This document shows, piece by piece, positions 11,710-23,497 of a stretch of 64,000 nucleotides of DNA. A program made the translations under genes and the position numbers. This DNA comes from Celoporthe dispersa (Eukaryota > Ascomycota > Sordariomycetes > Diaporthales > Cryphonectriaceae). The notes beneath the pieces are model-generated. The model was given only the letters and a program-made list of their open reading frames with translations. It was not told the DNA's origin and searched no databases. The stretch lies in contig WAID01000006.1 in the NCBI GenBank assembly GCA_016584495.1, forward strand, positions 3,224,001 to 3,288,000. Reading direction: 5' to 3'. Within the stretch, counting starts at the first letter, position 1, and every line of letters starts with the position of its first letter.

Positions 11710-13197
11710 ATGCAGACCTTTGGCGCATTCCTGGTCGGCTTCCTGGCCGCGAGCAGCGAGCTCGCCTCTGCCCTGCCCTCCCAGATGGACATGATCCGGT
11801 CCCGCAACGTCCAGACCGGCTCCGTCTCCGTCAACGTGAGGGCTCGGTCCGCCACCACCTACAAGCACCCTGCCCTGGCCATGGCCAAGGCCGTCAACAA
11901 GTTCCAGAAGACCATGCCTGCCCACCTCGACGCCATCGTCAAGTCGTACCGCGGCACCTCCAAGCGCGCGACTGGCTCAGGAACCGCCACCAACACACCC
12001 GAGTCCGAGGACGTGTCGTACCTCACCAACGTGGCCATCGGCACACCCGCCCAGACCCTCCCCCTCGACTTCGACACCGGGTCCAGCGACCTGTGGGTCT
12101 TCAGCTCCGAGACCCCGAGCGACGAGGTCAACGGCCAGAAGACGTACGACGCGTCGTCGAGCTCGACGGCCGAGAAGATGACCGGTGCCACCTGGTCCAT
12201 CAGCTACGGCGACGGCAGCTCCTCCAGCGGTGATGTCTACACCGACACCGTCACCATCGGCAACCTCACGTACGCCTCCCAGGCCGTCGAGGCCGCCACC
12301 ACCGTCTCGGACGAGTTCACCGATGACGCCGCCAGCTCCGGCCTCCTCGGCCTGGCCATGAGCAGCCTCAACACCGTGTCTCCCACCGCCCAGAACACCT
12401 TCTTCGACAACATCAAGTCGTCCCTGACCTCGCCTGTCTTCGTGGCCAACCTCAACCACGACGCCCCTGGCACCTACACCTTTGGCGCCATCGACTTCAC
12501 CGGCACCGTCCTCTACGCCAACCTGTACAACACCAGCCAGGACCTCTCTGGCTACTGGACCTTCCAGTCCACGGGCTACGCCGTCGGCAACGGCACCACC
12601 ACCACCTCCGCCGCCGCCACCACCTCTTCCACCGCCTCCAACACCAAGACCGGCTCGGGCCACCACAACCACAACGACTCTGAGGGCGGCCAGCCCGGTG
12701 GCGGCTTCTTCAGGTGGGCACGCAGCGTCCTGGGCATGCCCGAGACCCGCTCCACGCACGCCACCAAGCAGCACGCCCCCATCTCCGCGCGCACCGTCAC
12801 CGTGGGCAAGCGGGCCGTCACCCTGACCGATGAGACCATCACCGGCATTGCTGACACCGGTACCACCCTGCTCATGCTGCCCGACGACGTCGTCGCCGCC
12901 TACTACGCCGAGGTCTCGGGCGCCGAGGACAGCACCACCGAGGGCGGCTACGTCTTCCCCTGCGACAGCACCATGCCCGACTTCTCCTTTGGTGTGGGTG
13001 ATGGTGCCATCACCGTCCCTGGTGACTACATCAACTGGGCCGCCGTCGACGCCACCAACACCACCTGCTACGGTGGCCTGCAGAGCGACAGCTCCATCGG
13101 CTTCTCCATCTTTGGCGATATCGCTCTCAAGTCTGCGTACGTGGTCTTCGACAGTGGTGAGCAGCGCGTCGGCTGGGCCCAGAAGGTCAGTGTATAA
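11710..13197 (+). CDS. Secreted pepsin-family aspartic protease (A1)
   Basis: Intronless, 495 aa. An N-terminal signal peptide (about residues 1-22) is followed by a propeptide that probably ends at the dibasic site K85-R86. The two catalytic motifs are present: DTGSSDLW with Asp122, and DTGTT with Asp382. The flap segment ISYGDGS is at about 164-170. It is an endopeptidase that should act outside the cell at acidic pH. Fungal relatives such as endothiapepsin and aspergillopepsin I have about 390-420 residues. Here roughly 75 extra residues (about 293-368) separate the strand after GYWTFQSTGYAVG from the second lobe. The insert is Thr/Ser/Ala-rich, then His/Asn/Gly-rich, then basic, and ends in a second dibasic site, GKR at 366-368, just before AVTLTDETITGIADTG. 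The C-terminus (VFDSGEQRVGWAQ) is normal for the family. Confidence 0.95.
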   Translation: MQTFGAFLVGFLAASSELASALPSQMDMIRSRNVQTGSVSVNVRARSATTYKHPALAMAKAVNKFQKTMPAHLDAIVKSYRGTSKRATGSGTATNTPESEDVSYLTNVAIGTPAQTLPLDFDTGSSDLWVFSSETPSDEVNGQKTYDASSSSTAEKMTGATWSISYGDGSSSSGDVYTDTVTIGNLTYASQAVEAATTVSDEFTDDAASSGLLGLAMSSLNTVSPTAQNTFFDNIKSSLTSPVFVANLNHDAPGTYTFGAIDFTGTVLYANLYNTSQDLSGYWTFQSTGYAVGNGTTTTSAAATTSSTASNTKTGSGHHNHNDSEGGQPGGGFFRWARSVLGMPETRSTHATKQHAPISARTVTVGKRAVTLTDETITGIADTGTTLLMLPDDVVAAYYAEVSGAEDSTTEGGYVFPCDSTMPDFSFGVGDGAITVPGDYINWAAVDATNTTCYGGLQSDSSIGFSIFGDIALKSAYVVFDSGEQRVGWAQKVSV

Positions 13198-15194
13198 GGG
13201 CGAGAGAAGGGGGGGGGTGGGAGGGAGGAAGGATGAATCGAGGCGACCTGAACCGGACCTCTCCTTCCTTGATGGTTTTCGATGACGAGGGAAGGTGCTT
13301 ACATAAAGAGCATCCCCAATTTTTTCCTTATCCCTGTTTGCTCTAGACTAGCGTTGTTTGTTTCCAAGCCTCTGTCAGACTCTGCTTTTTCTTTTTTCTT
13401 TTTCCTGCATTGTTCTTCATCTTCTTTTCCATCTTCTTCTCCTGCTTATATTTTTTCTTCTCTGTCGTCGAAAATATTAGATAGCAAGATATCCATATCC
13501 TGAGCGTTGGCATTATCATTGGCATTTGAACGTCTTGTGTACGTTGTTTTAGCATAGATCTGAGTCAATCTTGATACCACATACTTCATATACTACACAT
13601 TCCTGCTGCAATCTTCAGAGAGAGTGAGAGAGAAAAGGTGATGGCGTGAAGCCTTTAGTTCGATTTGCATTGATTGGAATTTAGAGGGAAGTGAGGCTTC
13701 CTTTTCTTGCGTTGAACGCACTTCAGCCCTGTCTTCCAATCTTGCTACTATCACCATTGCATTTCCAGATTGTGGGCTCGGAAGACCTCACTTGGAACAA
13801 CTCATTAGTATTTACCAATCCATTTACCACGGCTGAACGGGTATAGTTTCGGTCTTACCACTCTTACTATTCCTTCATGGCCATTAGCTAGTAAGTACTT
13901 AAAGTGTCAGCACCTACTTGGTATTACCTGGGTCCCGCACATAAAAGGAGCCTCGAGTATGGAGAGACGGCTTACCCTTCCCGTGTTCATATTAGTAGCT
14001 GTGCACTTGAGATGTAGTATATACAGCAGCAATTCCCTCCCTGTTTTGGTACAAGTACCGCCAAAGCTCAACCCATGGGATGCTGGAATATAATAGTGTA
14101 ATCGAGCAGTTGATACGCTAAGACTCCCATTCCCAGACTTCACTTCACATACTTGAGTAAGCAGCCGAGCGGCCACCATCTCTTCACCGGCAGCCCTAAT
14201 TACGGTGTGGCTGTTGCAACCACCAGCGCTGATGACCTACTTACCTGTCATCATCTGGCACGCCAACATCAAATTAGAAAGCACTAGCCGAGACCCCCTT
14301 CTCCTCTTTCGAGGCTGGCAAGGTGTGCAATTATAAACGCCGCACAGGACAGAATCCGGGTGTCATTCGTATGGCCACTGATCCCTACTGTATTTTCCTC
14401 CTCAGCCCCACACTGGTGACTGCCCTGGAAGTGTGAGGGGAAAGCCGGGTTGCCATATAGACGGCCATGCAGGAAGAAAAAAAGAAAAACTGGTATTCAT
14501 CGCCGGAGACGACGCTCTGGAGTTGCCCGAGACTATAGATGATATGGCTCGCTAGTTAAGGGTCACATCGAACCACGGGAATACACCTAGCCCCGATTTA
14601 TCCGAAAGGGTGCGTAAATCCGTCGTCTCTGCGAGTAAAATAGGTCTTCTTTAATACTACTGTGGTAATTATGTAACACTCCTCAGCACTGTGCATAATG
14701 AATGCAATGTAAGCTTCTCCCTCAAAGGCGAGTCGCGAGTGAGAGTCGGCGTTTAGTAGGCAAGACGGATTTGCAATGCTTCGAAATCTAAGACACGTCC
14801 AATCACGCCGCCCGATGCAAGCAAAATCCTACCTCTTCCCCGCACACCATCTATCCCAATGAAATCAGGATACGTACTTGGTGGAGAAGGAGAGGAAGGG
14901 ATTTGCGACAGCCTTGTATGCACCGGCCAGACTATGGAATATGTATTTGGCCCCGGGGGGGTGGGGGTGTAGTGATTATGGAGCAAATACCTTCAACAAG
15001 CCCAAGTCAATAGTAAGAGGCCATAGGCACTATGGTATAAATTGATCTCGCCTCGCTGCATTACTGGGCCTGTATTCTCTAACCTGCTCATCATTCTGCC
15101 TCACTCAGGCCGGTTGCTCAAGACCTACCTTTCTTAATCTCCATCTCTTCTCTATCACTATAAGCTCTGGAGGGTTATCTTCCTGGCAGGCCAG
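13198..15194. other. Intergenic region, no gene seen
   Basis: Two kilobases between the protease stop and the monooxygenase start. The left end is the T-rich 3' region of the protease gene. No coding frame with recognisable content was found on either strand. Confidence 0.6.
15036..15043 (+). promoter_or_regulatory. Putative TATA box of the FAD monooxygenase gene
   Basis: TATAAATT is 159 bp upstream of the ATG at 15195. The call rests on motif and spacing only. Confidence 0.4.
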
Positions 15195-17456
15195 ATGGCA
15201 TCCGAGATCAAGACAGACTTCCTGGTAGTCGGAGCCGGGCCAGCCGGTGCTGCTCTGGCGTGCTTTCTCGGACAGAATGGTGGGGGTATAATATGTGTGC
15301 TCTCATAAGGCCATGGCTGACCAAATGCAAACAGGTATGAGGGGTATTGTGGTCGTCGATGCAGAAGGCTCGACGGACACGCCGCGCGCTCATCTCGTAA
15401 ACCCTTTTACTATGGGTGAGGTCCAACACCATCTTCTTTGCTCTTCGCTGCGAGATGTCGCGAGAGGTAGACCCGGGTTTACTAAAAGAAATTATGGCGT
15501 TTCAAGAATGTCTCCGTGACATCGGCCTCGAAGACGACGCCACAAGGATGTCTGTGGCCCCTGAGTTGATTGGGGCTTTTCGATACTCCCGTAGCCTGCT
15601 CGGGCAGGAATGGGGCAGAGTCCTCCACTGGGAAGGGATCCCTGAAATGGCTGTACGAGAGTCTCCTCCATCCTCCTCCCGCCTCGCCTCCAGGTGCCGA
15701 GCGGTGGACCTCAACATGCTGAACAACTTGACAGGCCCAGATCAAGTCGTCCACGCCCAGCAGGTGGATTGACCTCCCACAATCGTACATGGAGCCCATC
15801 CTGGTCAACAACGCCTCTCACAATGGCTTCATCGTGCGCTTCTCGACCCGGCTTGAGTCAGCGGAGAAGGCTCCCACTGGAGAGTGGCTGTGTAGAGTGC
15901 AGGATCATGTCCGGGAGGACTCATTCGTTAGTACGTGCTCTAGCATAGTCCTCTCGAACGTCTTTTCGCCTGACGAGAAGCTGACCTCTCCTTGTCTAGT
16001 CCGCACTAGATTTCTCTTTGGGGCCGACGGCGGCCGCAGTACGGTTGCCCGATCAGCGAATGCCAAGTTCACGTCAATGCCGTCTCAGGGCGTAGCGTGT
16101 AACATACTCTTCTCTTGCAATGTGACCCATCTGATGGAAGGGAGATACGCACAGCTGCACACCATTAGTTGGTCACCAGCACTCACCGGCTGCACAGAAG
16201 GACGCTGACCTCCCTTCACCTGACAGTAAACCCGACGGCGCGCTCTCGCCTAGGTACTGGCGCTAGTAGGTGTCCCTTGTACCCAACTCTCCCAAGGTGT
16301 AGGCAGGGCAGCGGATGGACGACGAATGGATGCTAACAGAGGCCCCTCTTCTCAAGTCATCCGCATGATCCGTCCCTGGCACGAGTGGATGATGGTCGCC
16401 TTTACGCCGGGAATCGACATCAGCCAGGATCCTTTCAAAGGCCTGAAGGCAGACAGCCCTGAGCTCGTTGCATACGTTCGCGAGGCACTGGGACTGGATG
16501 AGAACTCCTCGACCAAAGACATCCCGTTCAAGATCCACCGCCTCGACCCGTGGGTGGTTCGTGAGACGGTCGCAGACCACTTGGTGCCAGACGACAACGT
16601 CTTTTTGATGGGAGACGCTGCCCACCGTCACCCACCCGTATACGGGCTGGGCAGCAACACCTGTGTCCAGGACTCGTACAACCTGGCGTGGAAAGTCGCT
16701 TTCGTCGCGCGTGGTCTCGCCGGCCCAGCGCTGCTCCAATCGTATGATGAAGAGCGGCAGGCTGTGGCCGCTCAACTGGTCCGTGAAGCAAATGCTGGCC
16801 TCCGTGCTCAGCACATGCCGTTGTGGGATGCAATGGGGATGCTGAGCCCAAGTCCTGACGAGGGTGCCCGAGTGTACTCCCTGCTCACTTCGGCGACGGA
16901 GGCAGGCCGGGAGCATAGGCGAAAGCTGCACGAGGCGTTCGAGGCCAAGGGCATCGAGGGAAAGAGCCTGGGCCTGTGCGGAAACCAGTGGTACACCTCG
17001 AACGCCATCTATCTGGACGACGAGACAGGGCCACGCCCGCAAATCGAGGGGGACGCCATCACCGAGTTCCAGGTGTGCACGTATCCCGGAACCCGCCTCC
17101 CACACGCATGGCTGGACGTACCCGCGCGGCGCAGAGCAATCTCGACGCATGACCTGGCCGGAAAAGGAGCCTTCTGCCTCTTCACAGGCTATGGTGGAGA
17201 TGCGTGGCAGGAGGCCGCCGCAGCTATCAGCAGGAAGACGGGCATCCCGATCAACAGCTACAAGATCGGGTTCGGGCTCGAGTGGCAGGACATCCAGCGC
17301 GAGTGGTACGCACGCAGGGGTGTCGAGGATAGCGGGTGCGTCCTCGTGCGTCCCGATCGATACGTGGCATGGAGGTCTGTCAAGATCGTTGGGGACTGCG
17401 AAGGAAAGCTGTCGAGGGTGCTGGATAAGATCTTGAGCAGAGGAGTGATGGTCTGA
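15195..17456 (+). CDS. FAD-dependent aromatic monooxygenase (phenol hydroxylase type)
   Basis: Proposed exons: 15195-15279, 15335-15415, 15507-15693, 15764-15930, 16000-16171, 16227-16253 and 16340-17456 (611 aa, frame closed through all junctions). Near the N-terminus the FAD-binding GAGPAG is at residues 13-18. TPRAHLVNP and ECLRDIGLEDD are typical of the PHBH/phenol 2-monooxygenase group, LFGADGGRSTV is the substrate/FAD segment, and GDAAHRHPP (from residue 331) is the second FAD motif. The C-terminal third is a thioredoxin-like domain, as in phenol hydroxylases. It should hydroxylate a phenolic ring using NAD(P)H and O2 in the cytosol; the substrate is unknown. Several donors are weak (GTGGGG, GTCACC, GTACTG), and exon 6 is only 27 nt, so the segment 16140-16340 is the least certain part. 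No secondary-metabolite cluster surrounds it. Confidence 0.85.
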
Positions 17457-18673
17457 TCATCAACCATAAGTAGGTATCTCATCCCGTGGACCTCTTATCC
17501 ACAGCAGCGTCTAGTAGGACACCAATATACGACCAGTATGAGACGGCAGAGGAGACAGAGATGGTGCCATAGTGTTGTAGCTGTCACGGAAAGACTGGTC
17601 TGATCAAAACTGGAAGATGAGAGCAGAAGGCAAGGACCATGACCTCAACCGGAATTAGAGGCATCCAGCTGAGTCAGCATCGGCACCAAGCGAGAACTGA
17701 TAAGACAGGAGATAAGAGTCATGGGATACCCCTGTTCAGCCCAGACCAATGCCCGCCAGCAGAGCCCTGGCAATTTGCAGGCTAATACCATAGCACATAC
17801 AATGGTAGTATGTAGGAATTTCTGGTGGGTGGTGGGTGACACGCTGTGGCAGGCTCCAGGGTAGCAGGCTGCAGGGGAAACGGCCCCAGGGCTCATCTAG
17901 GCTCATCTCCAAATTTCAAACCTGCTTTGGAGATTTGATTAGATGTGACTGACTTCATCTGGACACCTTTTGCTTGCCCACAATTCTCACAAGGGCTGTA
18001 CAACCGGTTACTGCCTTGTCACTCACTCACACACACTCTCTGTCTTCCTTCCCTTCTCTTCTCTAATTTTCTTTCTTCTCTGCTCTGGCTCTCTATAAAC
18101 CACATCTCCTCGATTTGCTCTTTTATTTCTTCCTTTCCTCCTTTCCCTGGATGCTCTTTTGAGAACCTGCACAGCCCAGAGGTCTGACCCCTCTTTGGCG
18201 CTGTGTTATTATTTTTGTTGTTGTTGTCACATGCACACAGCCCAGGCAGAGCTACCGCTGTCAGGGTCTCAGGTCAGGGCCAAGCTCCCCAAACCCCGCC
18301 AACCTGAACACCACCTCTGTCAAAACAGGATCTCAGCACACACACGCACACACACACACATACACACACACGAGCACGAAGAGGGCAGGACAATACGACT
18401 TCTCGACATCTGCAATATCCCGCCGCAGATGCATTCATCAGGTCTGCTGCCCTTCTCAACCTTCCATCACCCTAAAAGACATCTCAACTCGTCGTTGTTC
18501 TACCTATTCGAATCTCCGAGCGCCGGCCCGATACCGCCCAGCCTGGGTTTGCGATAACCTCGTCGAGTCGAGCTTGATCTCGTTCAGGCCCGTCCCCTCC
18601 ACGGGTCTCGGTCTCCTACCCGACACGCGAACACCCTGACCCGCCCTCTCCTCCTCCTCCTCCTCCTATCACC
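17457..18673. other. Intergenic region with CT-rich leader of ICE2
   Basis: No gene was seen. It contains CT-rich blocks at about 18030-18150, a (CA)n stretch at about 18336-18371 and a (CTC)n run just before the ICE2 start. It is probably the 5' regulatory region and leader of ICE2. Confidence 0.6.
18336..18371. repeat. Imperfect (CA)n microsatellite
   Basis: A CA tract interrupted by CGCA and ATA, located about 300 bp upstream of the ICE2 start. Confidence 0.9.
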
Positions 18674-20106
18674 ATGTGGGCCATCTTCGGGGTCCTTTCC
18701 GGCGCCGTCTACCTGCTCACCGTCGTCCTCTCCATACCCATAGCCTTCGACGTTGGGGGCCGCGACTCTGGCCTGGCCTACAGCCTCTCGATATTCCTCT
18801 TCTACTTCCTCTACAGTTTTGTCAAGGCCATAACACCCCAAAAGTCCACGGTGCGCTGGACCCTGACCAACGTCCTGCGCATCTCCCAGTGGATCGTCCT
18901 GCCTTCGCTGTTGATCTGGTCCCTCAACCGCTTCTCTGTCGATACGGGCTCCTCCGACTGGGTCTCGAGGACTCTTGGCCACATCCGCCCCGTCGTGAAG
19001 CACACAGATAGCTGGCACGAGTGGTTCTTTGGCCAGGGCGGCCTGCTGGAACACCTCACCCTGGGTGGTTGGGACAAGGGCTTGCGCTACTCCAGCCCCG
19101 TCTTCCAGCTCCTCGAGGGGTTCTGCAGCTTGCTGGTGATACAGGCCGCAGGGCAGATCACAAGATGGCTGGTGAACAGGGGCCGAAGTGATACGTGGGT
19201 GGTAAGTGCCGGGGTGCATCCATCATGAAGCTTCTTGTTCCGCCACGAGGGAAGGACCTCCGCTCACCCGCCGTGTGAATCTTGCAGATCATCCTCGTCG
19301 TCTTCTCCGGTTCCATCATGGCAAGCGCACTCTATTTCCTCTGGCGCGTCGCCAGGTTCCCGCAGATCAGCAACCTTGACGCCACTCTGATCGGCGTTAC
19401 GATGACATCTGCCGTCTTTCTCTGCGCCTTTGGCATCGGCAGCGGACGGGGCAACCCGGTCGAGTCCTCGCTGCTGTTCGCATACGTTGTCCTCTGCGTC
19501 TACCAGATCTTCACCGACTACCTGCCATCGGCCGAGGCTGCTGCCGCTGCCCAGGCCGCAGCGGAGGAGCAGGCAGCGGCGTCACAACCAGAGTTCCCGC
19601 CGCTGCCCCCCATCATCATGGCATCGTACGCGACCTTCCTCCACATGCTGAGCCAGCTGCCAGGCGCCTTTAGCGACTCCTTCACCTTCCTCTGGGCCGC
19701 CTTTCAGACCATCACCCCAAGCGTCATCATCTCCCTCGTCTACCGTATCATCGTCTTTTACTGCGCAACACGTATCATCCCCGCGGTCCGCGAATCTGGC
19801 GCGAGCGCCCTCATGGACGAACCCTCCAACTTTGACGACTCCTCCGACGCAGCCAACAAGCTGTTCACATTCGTGTCCTGGTTTTCGCCGTCCATCCTGA
19901 TTGCGGTCTACACGAGTCTGCTGCTACAGCACTTTTCGGTTTCCGCAGACGGTGGTATCGACAGCGACGGCATCGGATGGACTCTTAGAGGGGGCGACGC
20001 CGGTGGGAATGCGTGGCGCTGGACCAATATCGCAGCGACCATGGCCCTCTACGCCGTCGAGTTGTATCTTGGCAAGGATGAGGTGGACCACTGGAAGACC
20101 GACTGA
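18674..20106 (+). CDS. ICE2: Ice2-family ER membrane protein
   Basis: Two exons, 18674-19201 and 19288-20106 (448 aa), with a canonical GTAAGT...TTGCAG intron. The protein is a multi-spanning membrane protein: successive hydrophobic segments occur in both halves, starting right at the N-terminus (IFGVLSGAVYLLTVVLSIP). An Ala/Gln-rich loop is at about residues 265-285 and a soluble loop holds DEPSNFDDSSDAANK. Topology, length and segments such as SGSIMASALYFLWR and ITPSVIISLVYRIIVFYC match the fungal ICE2 family. Yeast Ice2 acts at the ER membrane in cortical ER distribution and in coupling lipid storage to membrane synthesis. That role is known from yeast; here it is inferred by family. The start ATG follows a CT-rich leader and a CACC context. 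Confidence 0.88.
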
Positions 20107-22046
20107 GAGGTTGGTGTTACGGTCCAGGATGGGCCGAAGGACGAGGCGTATTGCCTCCAAAGAAGAGAACGAGCGACGACACCAAGTCACCCACACAACA
20201 ACCCGAAATGAGTTGGTTGGTTGAGTCAACAGACGACAGGCCGTCATGCAGAATCACATCACACGACACGCTTCTCAACATGTATCTCTGGCTCCTGAGC
20301 TCATCTCCGTGCCGGGTGCTTTACCGGATGTTCCCTCAGGGTCCCTGAAGAGGGGGCCCCCAAATCTTTCAACTCCAAAAGAGATGAGGCGGACTGCTGC
20401 ACCGCTCGTTCACAGGATTGCTTATGTTGTCACAGAAAAGGACAGTGCGGGACAATGAGCGCTGGTTCGACATGCCGCCAGGAAACCACCAGAGCACGCG
20501 TATGCGTCGTACAGGGCAACAAGAAACGAGACGGAGGCGGAAGTGAGAGTTGATTCTGATCAATGTTATGCAAGGCACCAGATCTCGGGCCCACTCATAT
20601 AGCGTTTGGCGTTCACGGATTCAGCGGCTGTTGGCATCTGGGGGACTGATCATCACCGAATCCCGTCTTCGGTCCCCAGTCTACTTACGAGACTTTCTTC
20701 TTCTTTCTCTATCTATGCCCGCGCGATACCACGAATCGTTTGATTTCTCCGCCCCGCCCCCCCCCCCCCTCCTTTGCCATCAATTGATGAGAGGGAAGAT
20801 GCAGGATGCAATGAAAGCAAGTTGAAACGTGTTTGTGTACCTTGAGGCAACAACAGTGTGAGCCTGGGCGTCTTGCTGTGGAACTCTTGTTTTCGGAAGC
20901 AGACTCGGCGGATTTTTGTGTGACGGTCCTGCGCTGATTTCTCACGAGAGAGGGATGCAATAGCACACGAAAGTCGCCAGCACTCAGGGATGGTTGGTCT
21001 GCTCAAGACTCGTTGCGGATTTGTTGCGTGTGCGGACTAGATCCTCATTACAGAAGACCAGACACTAATAAATACCCATCTCACATGGAAACAGGATGTT
21101 AAATGCAGTCCAGTATTACTTGAGAACTGCAGATAATTATTTACAGTCTTGTCACTGTCTGGTCTTATTACTTAGTATGCTGCCCTCAATTTAGTTACTC
21201 GGCAATGTCTCGCTGTCGCACTCTGCCTCTATCCTCTCAACACTGACACTTCCACGGTCGGACCTGGCTACATCACTTGGCAGACGGACGAGGATTTCCG
21301 TCAAACCGGGCCTAGATGTAACTTTTCACGTGGATTTCCCCCTTTTCCATCATCATCGCCACAGGGTATTACCCAGCCCGACCCGCCAGCCCGGTTCAGC
21401 TATAAGCGAGCCGCAAGAAACCCCAGGAGAATAAGAGAAGGAAGAGAAATAAACCAACCCCCCCCCTCCCCTCCCTCACACTATAATGCTATTGAATTTA
21501 GCCGGCTCATCACCAAGCTTCCCTCAAAACTTATTGCACCAACCACGAGGGGTGTATATCCCCTGGCCTGGTCTCTGCGGGGCCTCTGCATTAATTTCAG
21601 GTCTAAAGACCTAGGTTAGGTTAAGTGTTGGGGGAAAAGTGGTGTTTGTCCCGGCTGTGCGATGTTTTCTGAGGGTCACCTGGTCGACTTATACTCCTCT
21701 CTCTCTCTCTCTTTCACACTCTCTCTGCTGTAAGGCGAGGTCTTCCCTTCGTCCTCCTAACGAGACAAGGCCCCTTAGTGCGTACCGCACTATTAGCCGA
21801 CAACTTTGTATGGGCTCTAGCAGATCAAGGGTGCTCTGTGCCGGCTGTATGCTCGGTGAGGGTTTTGTTCGGCCTAGCAGCCTGTAGGCATGATCAGCAC
21901 GAGTATATAATATGATAAACAGGCTGGCAATCTCTTTATTGTCTTTTTGTCCACTATGCTTTCTATTCAGCGGGCTCGTCAGCTTCTCGTGATCGTCAGG
22001 GGTCGCGGACATCTTGTGCTTCCGTGTAATGTTAATTCATCCAGCC
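20107..22046. other. Intergenic region, no gene seen
   Basis: There are 1.9 kb between ICE2 and the xylanase, without a supported gene. It contains C/T homopolymers, including a C12 tract near 20757 and a CT repeat near 21700. A TATATAA element at 21904-21910 sits 137 bp upstream of the chosen xylanase start. Confidence 0.6.
21904..21910 (+). promoter_or_regulatory. Putative TATA box of the GH10 xylanase gene
   Basis: TATATAA is 137 bp upstream of the ATG at 22047. The call rests on motif and spacing only. Confidence 0.4.
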
Positions 22047-23497
22047 ATGTCTGTTCGATCGTTCCTCACATGTGGGTTTCTGGCCACCCGGGCCGTGGTG
22101 ATGGCCTCACCTCACCACAGCTATAGCTATGGCGCCCAGACGGTCACCGTGACAGTCACCGCACCAGCAGCCTGCTCAGCCTCGTCATCTGCGGTGGCTA
22201 CAACAGAGCCGAGTGACACCTCCACCACAACTGCGGCTATCAATACAAACCCGACGACGACCTTGACGGCTACCGCCACCGCCACCGCTTATGGTCTCAA
22301 CGATGCTGCGAAGGCGGCGGGCAAACTCTGGTTCGGCACCGCTGCCGACATCCCAGGCACGGGTGAACTAAGCGACGAGTATTATATGGCTGAGTTCAAC
22401 AATACCCATGATTTCGGCGGTGCGACGCCAGCCAATATCATGAAGGTTGGGGCCATCTGGACCTTCTATCTTATTCTTGTCACCGCGTGCCAAAACAAGC
22501 AAGGAGTAGTGCTGACAAGTTTACGGCCCGCAGTTTGAGTATACGGAGCCGGAGCAAAACGTTTTCAACTACAGCGGCGGCGACTACTTCCTCGACCTCG
22601 CCCAGGCCAGCGGCAAGCTCGTCCGCTGCCACAACCTGATCTGGTACAATCAGCTTCCAGATTGGGTGACGGCGCCCGCTGTCAACTGGACCAACGAGAC
22701 CCTCAGCGCCGTCCTGGTGAACCATGTGACCAACCTCGTCGCGCACTTTGGCGACCGCTGCTACTCGTGGGACGTCGTCAACGAGGCCCTGAGCGACGAT
22801 CCCGCCGGCGCCTTTACCAGTAACCTGTGGTACGACACCATCGGGCCCGAGTATTTCTTCCTGGCCTTTGACGCCGCGGCTAAGGCGGTGCGGGCGAATG
22901 GACTCCGTGTCAAGTTGTACTACAACGACTACAATATCGAGTACGCCGGTAACAAGTCCGCTGCCGCGCAGGCCCTCGTGTCTGAGCTCAAGGCCCGGGG
23001 CATCCAGATCGACGGCGTCGGCCTCGAGTCGCACTTCATCGCGGGCGAGACGCCCTCCCAGGCCGCGCAGGAGGCCAACATGAACGCCTTCACCGCGCTG
23101 GGCGTCGACGTGGCTGTCACGGAGCTCGACGTGAGGCTGAGCCTGCCCCCTAACGCCACGACGGAGGCGCAGCAGGTTGAGGACTACTACAGCACTGTTG
23201 CTGCGTGTGCCAATGTTGATGGTTGTGTTGGGATTACTGTTTGGGACTTTGACGGTGAGTACTTTTAACTAGAGTGTTCTCTTGGGAGCCAGGAAAGCCC
23301 GGGTCTCCACGTTGGAAAGTATTGTCTAATTCATGTGTGTCTGTGCAGATACCTACTCCTGGATCCCGAGCACCTTTGCAGACGAGGGCTATGCGGATCT
23401 CTTCCTACAGCCTGGTGGTGCTGACACCCCTCTGGTCAAGAAGGCTGCGTATGATGGATGTCTCGAGGCGCTGACGGGTGCGGCCGAGTCGCCCTGA
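22047..23497 (+). CDS. Secreted GH10 endo-1,4-beta-xylanase
   Basis: Three exons: 22047-22445, 22534-23254 and 23349-23497 (422 aa). A signal peptide (about residues 1-21) is followed by a Thr/Ser/Ala-rich, probably O-glycosylated region (about 28-85) and then a GH10 barrel, with no carbohydrate-binding module. The acid/base is Glu217 in WDVVNEAL and the nucleophile is Glu330 in AVTELDVR. RCHNLIWYNQLPDWV is the conserved strand with the active-site His, and WDFDDTYSWIP is the C-terminal signature; its codons are rejoined across the second intron. It should cleave the xylan backbone of plant cell walls outside the cell. In most GH10 members the motif after the conserved His reads WH rather than WY. 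In-frame ATGs also occur at 22014 and 22029; 22047 gives the best signal peptide. Confidence 0.93.

Noticed and set aside
11977..12774. A Gly/Val-rich 265-codon minus-strand frame
   Set aside because: Antisense to the aspartic protease; its low-complexity glycine tracts mirror the Thr/Ala linker.
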